NCBI RefSeq assembly: GCF_000243715.2
Contig: NZ_AHMO02000008.1
Location: 2,150,001 to 2,214,000 of the forward strand
Source of the DNA: Leptospira broomii serovar Hurstbridge str. 5399
GTDB lineage: Bacteria > Spirochaetota > Leptospiria > Leptospirales > Leptospiraceae
Length of the DNA stretch: 64,000 nt
Reading direction: 5' to 3'
Shown here: one piece after another, positions 20,309 to 28,305 of the stretch
Layout: every line of letters starts with the position of its first letter
Position numbering within the stretch: the stretch's first letter is position 1
Translations under genes and position numbers: made by a program
Notes under the pieces: model-generated
Told to the model about the DNA's origin: nothing
What the model saw: only the letters and a program-made list of their open reading frames with translations
The model's database searches: none

Positions 20309-21262
20309 TTAAGATGATAAACTTTTCGGTTGAGTCTTCCATCTGCGGTGGACCCAAAAGTACTGTTCGGGTGATTTCCTGATTTTAGTTTCCAATACTT
20401 TCGTCCAGATTTCGGTAGTTCTCCTGATCATATCCTCTTTCGTTTCTTCTGGCAGCTTTACAGGAATTCCTAAATCCTCACAAGTGATTTCGAATTTTCC
20501 CTTACCTATATACTCCGTGGTATAAAAGACCAGTGGGACTTTTGCTATATAGGACATCACTGCCGGACCCTGATGTGTCGAAGCCGGTCTATTTAAAAAC
20601 GGAATGAAAATCCCGTTATCTCCCGCGTTTTGGTCGGCAAAGAAAGCAAGCCAATATCCATCCTTCAACTTACGAAGTACTTCCGTCGGCCGATCGATCG
20701 GAATCGTGACAACCCTACCGTAATTTTGCCTTCTCTTATCCACCCAATTACTAACGTACGGGTTTTTGGCTGGCTTGTATAAAGTGCCTACCTTCGGAAG
20801 ACGGAGAGGCATATAGACCGCCATGCTCTCCCAATTTCCTATATGACCTGAAACGATCACTACACCACTGCCGGAAGCTTGTATTTCTTTCTCGGTTTTT
20901 TCGGATTCCTTATCGTAAGATATGTAGTTTTCATACCAAGCTTTTGGATTTCTTTGCTCGTAGAAAAAACAACCAAGAATCACACCGAGAAATCTGAAAT
21001 GCTTTCGTACCAATAATAATTTCTCTTTATGCGTCAATTCCGGAAATGCGTAAGATATATTTTGGTAAGCTATTTTGCGATGTTTTTGGGCTATAGGATA
21101 AAGCAGTAACATTAATCCCGAACCGAAAAATATACATACCCTATAAGGTAGGAATGAAAATGGGAAAAGGACCGACCGCATGATTAGGTAGGAAACGAAA
21201 TGTTTAAATTGCCTTATTGCTCTTGCTTTGGATCCGTTTGCCAGTTGCAGTATTTCACTCAT
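20309..21262 (-). CDS. LpxL/HtrB-type lipid A acyltransferase
   Basis: About 317 residues (ATG at 21262; another ATG at 21274). A membrane-anchoring N-terminus is followed by the catalytic H(x4)E motif in VSGHIGNWESMA. The glycine/proline-rich active-site blocks (FFADQNAGDNGIFIPFLNRP) and the end YFWVHRRWKTQP are typical of the family. It transfers a secondary fatty acid to the lipid A precursor on the inner membrane. Which L or M enzyme it is cannot be set from sequence alone. Confidence 0.88.
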   Translation of the reverse strand: MSEILQLANGSKARAIRQFKHFVSYLIMRSVLFPFSFLPYRVCIFFGSGLMLLLYPIAQKHRKIAYQNISYAFPELTHKEKLLLVRKHFRFLGVILGCFFYEQRNPKAWYENYISYDKESEKTEKEIQASGSGVVIVSGHIGNWESMAVYMPLRLPKVGTLYKPAKNPYVSNWVDKRRQNYGRVVTIPIDRPTEVLRKLKDGYWLAFFADQNAGDNGIFIPFLNRPASTHQGPAVMSYIAKVPLVFYTTEYIGKGKFEITCEDLGIPVKLPEETKEDMIRRTTEIWTKVLETKIRKSPEQYFWVHRRWKTQPKSLSS

Positions 21263-21274
21263 GGCTACTTCCAA

Positions 21275-21858
21275 TTCTAAAAACTAAGAAACGGTAACAA
21301 GTATTTTGCGATTTTTTTTCCGTTAGACTTCGGTTCAAAAGCAACATAAGGAAAGCATAATTCTGTGCTGCTGAAGTCTCCGTTCTCCCTTGACCTTAGT
21401 CTAATAGGTCCGTATCGAAGAATTTCTTAGCCTTGGAAGAAGGGGATTCTCTAATAATTAGCAGAGTGTTTTTGCTCTTCCACCTCGGCCGAATATCGTA
21501 AGCGATGAGATGAATTTGAATCTGATATTAGATAGAAATAATATTTTGAATTATATTATCGATGAACGTTTTGCGACCCTTATCGCTTGCGGGTGAGGCG
21601 GCTATGCATTCATGTTTTTGTGATCCGACGTAATTCTTTCAGTTATCGGATTCTTGGTTAGTCCGGGAGCTGGTTTTTTGTCGGATCGGAGATAAGGTAC
21701 TATCCTAATTTGCCTGCGATCGACCTAACGATCGCCTAGGAATCATTCCTGCGTTCAAATATGACTTGTACGAACACGAAAGACTGGAGTTACGGCTTAA
21801 AAAAATGATTCCAGGATTGGCTGGCGCTAGAGACCGTGAAATGAAGAGGTAGATCCCG
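21275..21858. other. Long intergenic stretch before mgsA
   Basis: About 580 bp without a convincing gene. It should hold the promoters of the two divergent flanking genes. A 45-codon frame without a start (ending AAGAGGTAG at about 21852) runs into the mgsA leader, and may be a remnant or chance. Confidence 0.4.
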
Positions 21859-22305
21859 ATGCAAACTGCCAATGTTCCTGAGACAAAAAGAATCGTTTTA
21901 ATAGCGCATGATAATAAAAAGCAGGACCTTGTCGAATGGGTTCTTCTTCATAAAGAAGAGCTACGGCGGCATCATTTATACGGTACAGGGACTACCGGTA
22001 AAGTAGTTCACGAAAAGACGGATCTTCCCGTTCATAGATTTCTTTCGGGCCCGCTCGGCGGTGATCAACAAATCGGGGCGAAAATCGTCGACGGTGAGAT
22101 TGACGTTATGATTTTTTTCTGGGATCCACTCACAGCTCAGCCCCATGACCCGGACGTAAAGGCGCTCCTTCGGATTGCAGTCTTATATAATATCCCTGTT
22201 GCAAACAATCGGATCTCCGCGGATTATTTGATTTCCTCGGATTTGCTTTCCTCTTCATACAAAAGAACTTCCATCGATTATAATACGGGACTTCCCATTT
22301 ATTGA
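21859..22305 (+). CDS. mgsA: Methylglyoxal synthase
   Basis: Converts dihydroxyacetone phosphate to methylglyoxal and phosphate, a bypass that relieves sugar-phosphate build-up. 148 residues, normal length. Family blocks are clear: IALIAHD-like start (IVLIAHDNKK), LYGTGTTGKVV, FLSGPLGGDQQIGA, VMIFFWDPLTAQPHDPDVKA and IPVANNRISAD. Catalytic Asp and His residues lie in these. It has a long leader and appears to be a single-gene transcript. Confidence 0.95.
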   Translation: MQTANVPETKRIVLIAHDNKKQDLVEWVLLHKEELRRHHLYGTGTTGKVVHEKTDLPVHRFLSGPLGGDQQIGAKIVDGEIDVMIFFWDPLTAQPHDPDVKALLRIAVLYNIPVANNRISADYLISSDLLSSSYKRTSIDYNTGLPIY

Positions 22306-22709
22306 CGTTGTCCGTTCTACTTCGAATGAAGAAGATAAGCCGGTTTATATTTTAACGTCCATCCGAAGCAAAAGGCGACCTATAAGCTTCCGGAGGACAG
22401 GTCTGGAAGATACAGGAGGAATTTACGGATTCGTCGATCCCGTCCTGATCAAAATTTTAAGACCTATCGAACTTCGACTCATTGACTTTTTAGCTCCGGC
22501 TTTGCAAATTGACCCTCCTAATGTTGCCAATATAGGCATTCCGTTCGGCCTTTTCGATTCTCCGAATGCTCTTCCCTCGTTCTCGAACTTACCTTATTTT
22601 TTACTATAAATACTTCGTATCGAAAACGGTTTCTTTTGTGACCATACTAAGCTTACATTCGAACTGGGGATTTTTGAATGTAAGCGTCGAATATTCTGTA
22701 TTTTTAATT
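22306..22709. other. Region between mgsA and convergent lipoprotein gene
   Basis: No standard gene. One + strand frame stays open from about 22252 to 22611 (about 120 codons) with coding-like text such as DTGGIYGFVDP and NIGIPFGLFDSPN, but it has no ATG, GTG or TTG near its front. It may be a decayed gene lacking its start. Confidence 0.35.
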
Positions 22710-23102
22710 TTACTGTCCTTGTGCGGTAAACGCCGCCTGATAAGCGGCGGGCGGACAGGTTTGATAGGTACACGTAAAAGCATTCGGGGACACATTCGCC
22801 CAAATCCCGTTCGTAGTTAAGGTCGAACAAGTTATATTATATGAATTTGATTTTCCGGTTCCTGACGGTATGCCCATACAAGTTCCAAGCGGAATATTCT
22901 GGTAACAAGTACAGTTCCCTTGAAATGCCTGAGTGTTGGTGCAATAAACGCAGTCCGCCGTTATTTTGCTTTGAACAAGCTCTGAGAGCAGTTCTAGCTT
23001 ATTGTATCGTTCGTGTTCTCTTTTAGATTGAGGATTATAAGTGCAGTTACCTAAACCGATCGAGAATAGTAGGACGAGGTTGATTATTAAGTATTTCGTC
23101 AT
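22710..23102 (-). CDS. Small Cys-rich lipoprotein
   Basis: 130 residues. The signal LIINLVLLFSIGLGNC ends in a lipobox Cys. The mature part has eight further cysteines in a spaced pattern (CVYC, GNCTCYQ, GTCMG, TCSTL, FTCTYQTC), pointing to disulphides or metal binding outside the inner membrane. It starts 10 bp after the TonB-dependent receptor, so it is likely its partner lipoprotein. Confidence 0.7.
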   Translation of the reverse strand: MTKYLIINLVLLFSIGLGNCTYNPQSKREHERYNKLELLSELVQSKITADCVYCTNTQAFQGNCTCYQNIPLGTCMGIPSGTGKSNSYNITCSTLTTNGIWANVSPNAFTCTYQTCPPAAYQAAFTAQGQ

Positions 23103-23112
23103 GATGTTTCCC

Positions 23113-25527
23113 TCATTTTGAATCTGATATTAATGTAAACGGTATATCGACTTTGAAAGTGATATTAATTCCGGGATTTAACGCGTAAGTAGCGTATCTG
23201 CTGAGCGGATTCACATACTTAGTATTGAATAAATTCTGGACTCCGACGTCGAATGTCGCCGAATCCGTTCCGTTGGATAATCCGGGTATTGCGGCTCCGA
23301 AGCCCAGATCATAAAGATTATAACCGTGGGACGGGGTTTGGAGTACGCCGACCCGATACTGGGGTTGAACGAAGTTACCGTTTACCGAAAAATAAGGATT
23401 CTCTAAACCGAACATTTTATTAGTCGTAAACTTGGTGCCGAATCTCGCCCGGTTGGGAGTCATGTTCGGTAAATTTTTATTTTCCAGGTCGAACAGGATC
23501 GATCGGAAGTCGATACCGCCTAGATTCAATAGTATGGAAGGGTCGGGTTTCTTAGTTACGTTTCCTTGAAGTAAATCGATCCCACCGCTTAAAACGAGCC
23601 AAGAAGTCGTCTGGTATTGAAAACTGAATTCTCCCCCCGTCAACTGAGCCTTATCTTGTCGATAATTGTAGATTCCGAATCCGGAGATTGGGTCAAAGGC
23701 GCCGGTACTTACGGAATAGATGTAATTATTAATATTGTTTTGGAAAGCGCTGAGTTCTAATTGTAGGCGATCCGTCGCATATCTAAGAGTAGTATCATAA
23801 TTCAGAGATGTTTCCGGCCGAAGAGTGTTTTTACCTAACTCGAACTTGCCTGTCCCTTCGTGAACTCCATCGGCGAATAGTTCAAATTCCGTAGGAGCTC
23901 TAAATCCTCTGCCCGCATTTAATGCCAACGAAAAATCCTTGGCAAACTTCCAGAGAGCGCCTAAGGTACCGGTGTTTGCATCAAAGTTTCGTGTTTGTTG
24001 AACGACATTCAATGCGGGATTCGTATTCACGCTGATTGATCGTTTATCGTGACGTCCTCCGATAGAAAAGGTAAAATCACCGACTCTCCATTGTTCAAGA
24101 AAGAAAAATCCGACGTTATTTAGTTGATCCCCCGGAACCAAAGGATTCGTTCCGATCGTAGCGTTCTTCTGATTCATTCCTTGGAAGCCGATCGTGCCTT
24201 TTAATCCTTTCCATTCCTTATGATGAACCTTCGCGTCAAAGGTAGTCGTATCCAAAAAGAGATTTAAGCCCTGTTTGAAGTTATTCGCATTTACCTGGTA
24301 TATTTCGAACGCTTTTTGAAACTGAGTAAGAGAACTGCCGGTAAGGTCGCTGTAAATCGGGGCGTATCGGTTCTTATCCGGGATTTCTCTTCGATTATTT
24401 CGTTGATAGCCCGCGTCGAGTTCTATGTTTATCAAAGGAAGTATAAAGAAAGAATGAATGTGAGTCTTTTGATGCGATAGTTTCTGTAATCCTTTTCCTT
24501 GCGGATTGTCCACCGGGTTATCATATAGATCCTGTTCTTGAGTCCGTTGAAAACTGTCAATGTATGCATTTCCCCAGGAGCCGTCTGTCCCGATGGAGGC
24601 GCTGATATTTTTTTCGTTCATCCCAGTATTCGGTAATTTTCCGTTTGGAGTCCGGATACCTGATGCTTTTCTTTCATCCGTATGCACCCGATAACCTACG
24701 TTCAAATTCTTGTCGTAGCCATATAAGGAGATTGAACCTGCGTCTTGGCGGTTATTCGTAAAACTGTTGGAGGATATATTACCCGCGAGTATTGGTGCGT
24801 TGTCCTTTGCGGTCGGCGCCTTGGAACGGATAATATTCACAACACCGCCTAACGCATCCGAACCATAGAGGACCGACGCGGGGCCTCGCACAACTTCGAG
24901 CCTGTCGATACTGAACGAGTCGACTTCTACAGTATGATCGTCTCCGAACTGCTGCTCTTCCTGTCTGACTCCGTCGGTCATCACCAAGACCCGTTGCCCG
25001 GTTAATCCGCGGATGACCGGTTTTGCAGCCCCCGCTCCGGTAGATAGATTGGCAACTCCGGGAGTATTATCCAACGTCGACATTACGTTTTGCCCTCTTA
25101 ATCTTTGAAGTTGTCTTCCTTCCACCACGGTAGTCGGCTGGGGAGTCGAAAGGAAATCGGAAGCGGTCGATTTAGTCGTTACGTTGATCGCTTGACTTTC
25201 TAAGAAAGTCGGCTTTAAAGTAAATTCGATCGTCTGGTCCGTTCCCCCCACATCTACTCGAATCGTATTCGGTTGATAGTAGGGTGCGATTGCAGTTACG
25301 GAATACGATCCTTGGGTCAAGTGCTGGAATTCAAAGTTACCGTCTGCTCCAGTTTTTATTGAAACATTATTTTCACTTAGTACTACCCTTGCGCCTTGGA
25401 TCGGTTTTCCTGTCGGATCTTTGACTGTTCCTTTTAAGTTTACATCAAGAGCCAAAAGTCCCGTCCAAGGACTTAAAAAAAGCGCAAGAAAAATAAGTTT
25501 ACCGCTATGTAATTTTTCAGATTTCAT
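23113..25527 (-). CDS. TonB-dependent outer-membrane receptor
   Basis: 804 residues with a signal peptide. An N-terminal carboxypeptidase-regulatory-like domain (about residues 28-110) is followed by the plug (TPGVANLSTG, VIRGLTGQRVLVMTDGVRQ, VEVVRGPASVLYGSDALGG) and a C-terminal beta-barrel ending in NPGINITFKVDIPFTL. It imports a scarce nutrient using TonB energy. The plug text FGDDHTVEVDSF recalls ZnuD-like metal receptors, but the substrate is not proven. It lies between a DUF2946-like gene and a Cys-rich lipoprotein, supporting a metal-related role. Confidence 0.9.
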   Translation of the reverse strand: MKSEKLHSGKLIFLALFLSPWTGLLALDVNLKGTVKDPTGKPIQGARVVLSENNVSIKTGADGNFEFQHLTQGSYSVTAIAPYYQPNTIRVDVGGTDQTIEFTLKPTFLESQAINVTTKSTASDFLSTPQPTTVVEGRQLQRLRGQNVMSTLDNTPGVANLSTGAGAAKPVIRGLTGQRVLVMTDGVRQEEQQFGDDHTVEVDSFSIDRLEVVRGPASVLYGSDALGGVVNIIRSKAPTAKDNAPILAGNISSNSFTNNRQDAGSISLYGYDKNLNVGYRVHTDERKASGIRTPNGKLPNTGMNEKNISASIGTDGSWGNAYIDSFQRTQEQDLYDNPVDNPQGKGLQKLSHQKTHIHSFFILPLINIELDAGYQRNNRREIPDKNRYAPIYSDLTGSSLTQFQKAFEIYQVNANNFKQGLNLFLDTTTFDAKVHHKEWKGLKGTIGFQGMNQKNATIGTNPLVPGDQLNNVGFFFLEQWRVGDFTFSIGGRHDKRSISVNTNPALNVVQQTRNFDANTGTLGALWKFAKDFSLALNAGRGFRAPTEFELFADGVHEGTGKFELGKNTLRPETSLNYDTTLRYATDRLQLELSAFQNNINNYIYSVSTGAFDPISGFGIYNYRQDKAQLTGGEFSFQYQTTSWLVLSGGIDLLQGNVTKKPDPSILLNLGGIDFRSILFDLENKNLPNMTPNRARFGTKFTTNKMFGLENPYFSVNGNFVQPQYRVGVLQTPSHGYNLYDLGFGAAIPGLSNGTDSATFDVGVQNLFNTKYVNPLSRYATYALNPGINITFKVDIPFTLISDSK

Positions 25528-25606
25528 TTCTTTCCTATATTGGAAGTTTATAAATAACTAATCTACGAAACCCATGGAATCCTAGATGCGAAAGACGCTC
25601 GTTATT

Positions 25607-25969
25607 TTAAGAAAGAAAAGGAGGGGATCTACCGGGAGTGGATAGATACTGAAAAAGGGGTATATAAATGGATAAAATTGAGCCGTTTATTTCTGAAGAA
25701 ATTGCTGGAATCTTCTGGGAGAAGTCGTTGTTTGGAGGGGAAGTTTGGCCTCCTGCACGTATATGCATACATAGAGCGCAGAATTCAGCGGAATTTCCGG
25801 AATCGGAGGAAGCCAGCTGGCCCAGTATGAAATGAGAGTTTTTTTGATCTTTTGGAAAGAGATGATTGTGAGAAGATGTATAATAGGTTCCAGGCAGAAA
25901 AAATCCGAATGATAAAATCGCTATTGCTCGGACCATCCTTTGTTTTTTGAATTTGATCCCCGTCCCCAT
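25607..25969 (-). CDS. DUF2946-like exported protein
   Basis: Up to 120 residues; ATG codons at 25969 and 25936 are both possible. A hydrophobic signal (AIAILSFGFFLPG) is followed by a His/Cys segment with FCALCMHIRAGG. A CxxC in this place is a mark of DUF2946-type proteins, which are often found beside metal-linked TonB receptors. It is the first gene of a three-gene operon with the receptor and the Cys-rich lipoprotein. The family link is inferred. Confidence 0.55.
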   Translation of the reverse strand: MGTGIKFKKQRMVRAIAILSFGFFLPGTYYTSSHNHLFPKDQKNSHFILGQLASSDSGNSAEFCALCMHIRAGGQTSPPNNDFSQKIPAISSEINGSILSIYIPLFQYLSTPGRSPPFLS

Positions 25970-25978
25970 CAGTTACCA

Positions 25979-25998
25979 ATAATGATAACTCGTTATTA
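25979..25998. promoter_or_regulatory. Possible Fur/Zur-type operator
   Basis: AT-rich dyad AATGATAACTCGTTATTA with inner ATAAC/GTTAT arms, just upstream of the DUF2946-like gene. The GTTATCATTAT text on the minus strand is similar to Fur-family boxes. Together with the receptor downstream, this suggests metal-dependent repression. Weak, position-based evidence. Confidence 0.35.
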
Positions 25999-26057
25999 AG
26001 AGGCAAGCAGAAATCTACCGAGAGATGAATTGTTAATCCGATCCGAAGTCTTAGGAA

Positions 26058-26183
26058 TGCTGTAAAAATTCCCCACCCTTCCTGGGCGGGGGCCGGAGCG
26101 AAGCGGTGGAATTGCCTTATTTCACAGAATTACAAGCGCCGCAAGGATTTAATATTCGTGAAAGCTTGTTGGAGCTCCTACCA
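26058..26183 (+). repeat. Interspersed repeat, copy B
   Basis: Same block order as copy A: GC stem CCCCACCC/GGGCGGGG, CGGTGG, GCCTTATTTCACAGAATT, and a terminal GGAGCTCCTAC. A separate perfect 8-bp hairpin (GCGAGAGG, loop, CCTCTCGC) at 26230-26251 follows it and may act as terminator of the large TPR/NHL operon. Confidence 0.75.
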
Positions 26184-26295
26184 GTAGCTTTCCGTCAAGA
26201 TTCGGGAGCCACCGAAAATGTATTTCAATGCGAGAGGGGAGTTCCTCTCGCTTAGTTAGATATTTGCGGATTAGATGGATTTAGGAATAGTAGGT

Positions 26296-28305
26296 TCATT
26301 CACTACCGACTTCTTTCACTCGATGCCAATACGCTCTGTTTCCGACGGCAAGGGTTCGCAAGACCTCGTCGGTATTCTTTGGAATCGCTTTAGAGGTATA
26401 AAGATCCGCTTCCTGTACGACGGCTTCCCCGACCTTAGCGGAAGAGTTATATAAATATAAAACCGTGCCTTTGGCGATTCCGTCCACTAGTCCGGCGTTG
26501 ATAATGATCGAATCTTCTTTAACTCGGTGTACTCGACCCATGGCAGGTATTAAGGATAGAAGTTTGTCTCGGCTTCGTAGGGTTGCTTCGGAGAGAGCGT
26601 CCCGACCTTTTGCATAGATTCGAAACGTTCCTAGATTTTTTTCCTCTTTATGGTCTCTTAAGTTCCATTCCATTCTTAGAGCGCCGTTTTTAAAGGAGAG
26701 TTTTCCGCTAGCTACGAATCGAAGCGATTCTCCCTTTACGTTTTTAATTTGGGAAAAGTTTTTTTCGGTTTTTATGATTGCCCCGGAGTACGGTTCTTGG
26801 TCGAGTCCTTCCTTCTTTCGACGCGAGTCCAGATCTACGGCTCTGATTCGAGGATCTTTGGAAAGGAAAGTTCGAATTGCTTTTCCGGCGATTACAGGTG
26901 CATCCGGGTGTTTGGATAAAAAATCCTCCGTCTCAAGATCGAAGATTAAAAGCTCCGGAGGGGTTCTACCATAGTCTTCTTCGATACCGAATTCTCCTAT
27001 GTTGATTAAGCCTTCCCGATAGCTTAATGATTTCTTAAAATTCTCCAGATTATTCTCGATTGCGTAACCGTATTTCTTATTGTCGGGGAACTTTTCCCTT
27101 AGTGTTAAGAGAAGGTTAAAATACTGAGGGAATAAACCTCTTCTTTTATATTCTTCCAGGACAAGTACGAGAATTTCCGGTCGGTTCGGTAGCAATTCTC
27201 GCGCCCGCATCAGATGGACCCAAGCTAGATCATATAAGAAGCTATTTCGATTTGCACGAAAACGCTGCAATCTATATTCACCTAAAGTTCTACGAGTATT
27301 GTTTCCTTCCGGAAGATTTTCCAAACATAATGTTTCAGCCCGCTCTCGTATGAAAGGGTCCAAATCGTCAAGAGTAAGTAGGCGTTCAAGGTCGGCACGA
27401 CCTTCTTTCGAACTAGGATCCTTTTTAAGACGTGCAAACGATCTTAAATATAAATACTCGGTTGAGGAGGGAAAGAGAACCAGCAATCGATTCAGAAATT
27501 CTTCTGCATCCGCATACCGTCCCGCATAGATTCTCGTTTTAGCAAGCAATCTAAGCGCTTCTTCTTCATCCGGGTAAAGTGCAATTGCCCGTTCCAGTTT
27601 TTCAGCGGATTCCTGAATTTTGGAATCCCTTCGATTTCCCGAGAGTTTTTCCGACCAAAGAAGTAAAAACTTTCCGGACTCCAAAAATACGCTCGGATCG
27701 TCGGAAGTTTCCGATTCTAATTGATTTCGCAATGCCTGGGCTTTCGAAAAATTACCTCCAAGCGCCGCAACTCTAGCCTCCAACATTCTGATTTCCCGAT
27801 TTTTCGGCATCCTGGATAATGCGGAATTCAATTCGAAGGTCGCTTTTTCAATATTACCTTGCGCTAATTGAACTTCCACCAGTACCGGAAATAAATCTAT
27901 ATCGTATCGATCCTCGTCCAGAAACGGCCGAATCACCGCCGAAGCTTCCTCATATTGTCCGAGTTTTGACAGTGTCACCGCCTTAGTTTTGACGGCCATT
28001 TTGTTTTTCGGTTCTAATTCTAAGACTTTATTTAAGGAGCGCAACGCTTCCTTTTCTTTATGAAGTCGTAATGCTGCCTCGGAAAGACCGAGGTGAGATC
28101 TGACCGATTGAGGATTTTTTTGTACTGCTTCCCTAAACGCGTCATATGCATCCGCATAGTTTCGATTTTTTAAGGAGGATTCACCTTGCTTAATCCATTC
28201 TATCGTTTCTTTGGCAAAGATGTGCGAAGCCGACGGTAATAGTAGAATCGTTAAGATGACGAGTAAATTAGGAAAAAGAAATTTATATTTTATTAAAGTT
28301 CTCAT
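26296..28305 (-). CDS. Exported TPR-repeat protein
   Basis: 669 residues with a signal peptide (NLLVILTILLLPSASHIFA). Residues about 35-400 are TPR repeats (GESSLKNRNYADAYDAFREA, SLNKVLELEPKN). The C-terminal third is different, with an SH3-like turn INAGLVDGIAKGTVLYLY, a pattern seen in proteins with a beta-barrel tail. Probably periplasmic. Its ATG overlaps the stop of the NHL protein by 4 bp, so they are translated together and may form one complex. Confidence 0.8.
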   Translation of the reverse strand: MRTLIKYKFLFPNLLVILTILLLPSASHIFAKETIEWIKQGESSLKNRNYADAYDAFREAVQKNPQSVRSHLGLSEAALRLHKEKEALRSLNKVLELEPKNKMAVKTKAVTLSKLGQYEEASAVIRPFLDEDRYDIDLFPVLVEVQLAQGNIEKATFELNSALSRMPKNREIRMLEARVAALGGNFSKAQALRNQLESETSDDPSVFLESGKFLLLWSEKLSGNRRDSKIQESAEKLERAIALYPDEEEALRLLAKTRIYAGRYADAEEFLNRLLVLFPSSTEYLYLRSFARLKKDPSSKEGRADLERLLTLDDLDPFIRERAETLCLENLPEGNNTRRTLGEYRLQRFRANRNSFLYDLAWVHLMRARELLPNRPEILVLVLEEYKRRGLFPQYFNLLLTLREKFPDNKKYGYAIENNLENFKKSLSYREGLINIGEFGIEEDYGRTPPELLIFDLETEDFLSKHPDAPVIAGKAIRTFLSKDPRIRAVDLDSRRKKEGLDQEPYSGAIIKTEKNFSQIKNVKGESLRFVASGKLSFKNGALRMEWNLRDHKEEKNLGTFRIYAKGRDALSEATLRSRDKLLSLIPAMGRVHRVKEDSIIINAGLVDGIAKGTVLYLYNSSAKVGEAVVQEADLYTSKAIPKNTDEVLRTLAVGNRAYWHRVKEVGSE

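Noticed and set aside
22594..22830. Minus-strand frames next to the Cys-rich lipoprotein
   Set aside because: Out of frame with the lipoprotein, which has a clear signal; low-complexity text.
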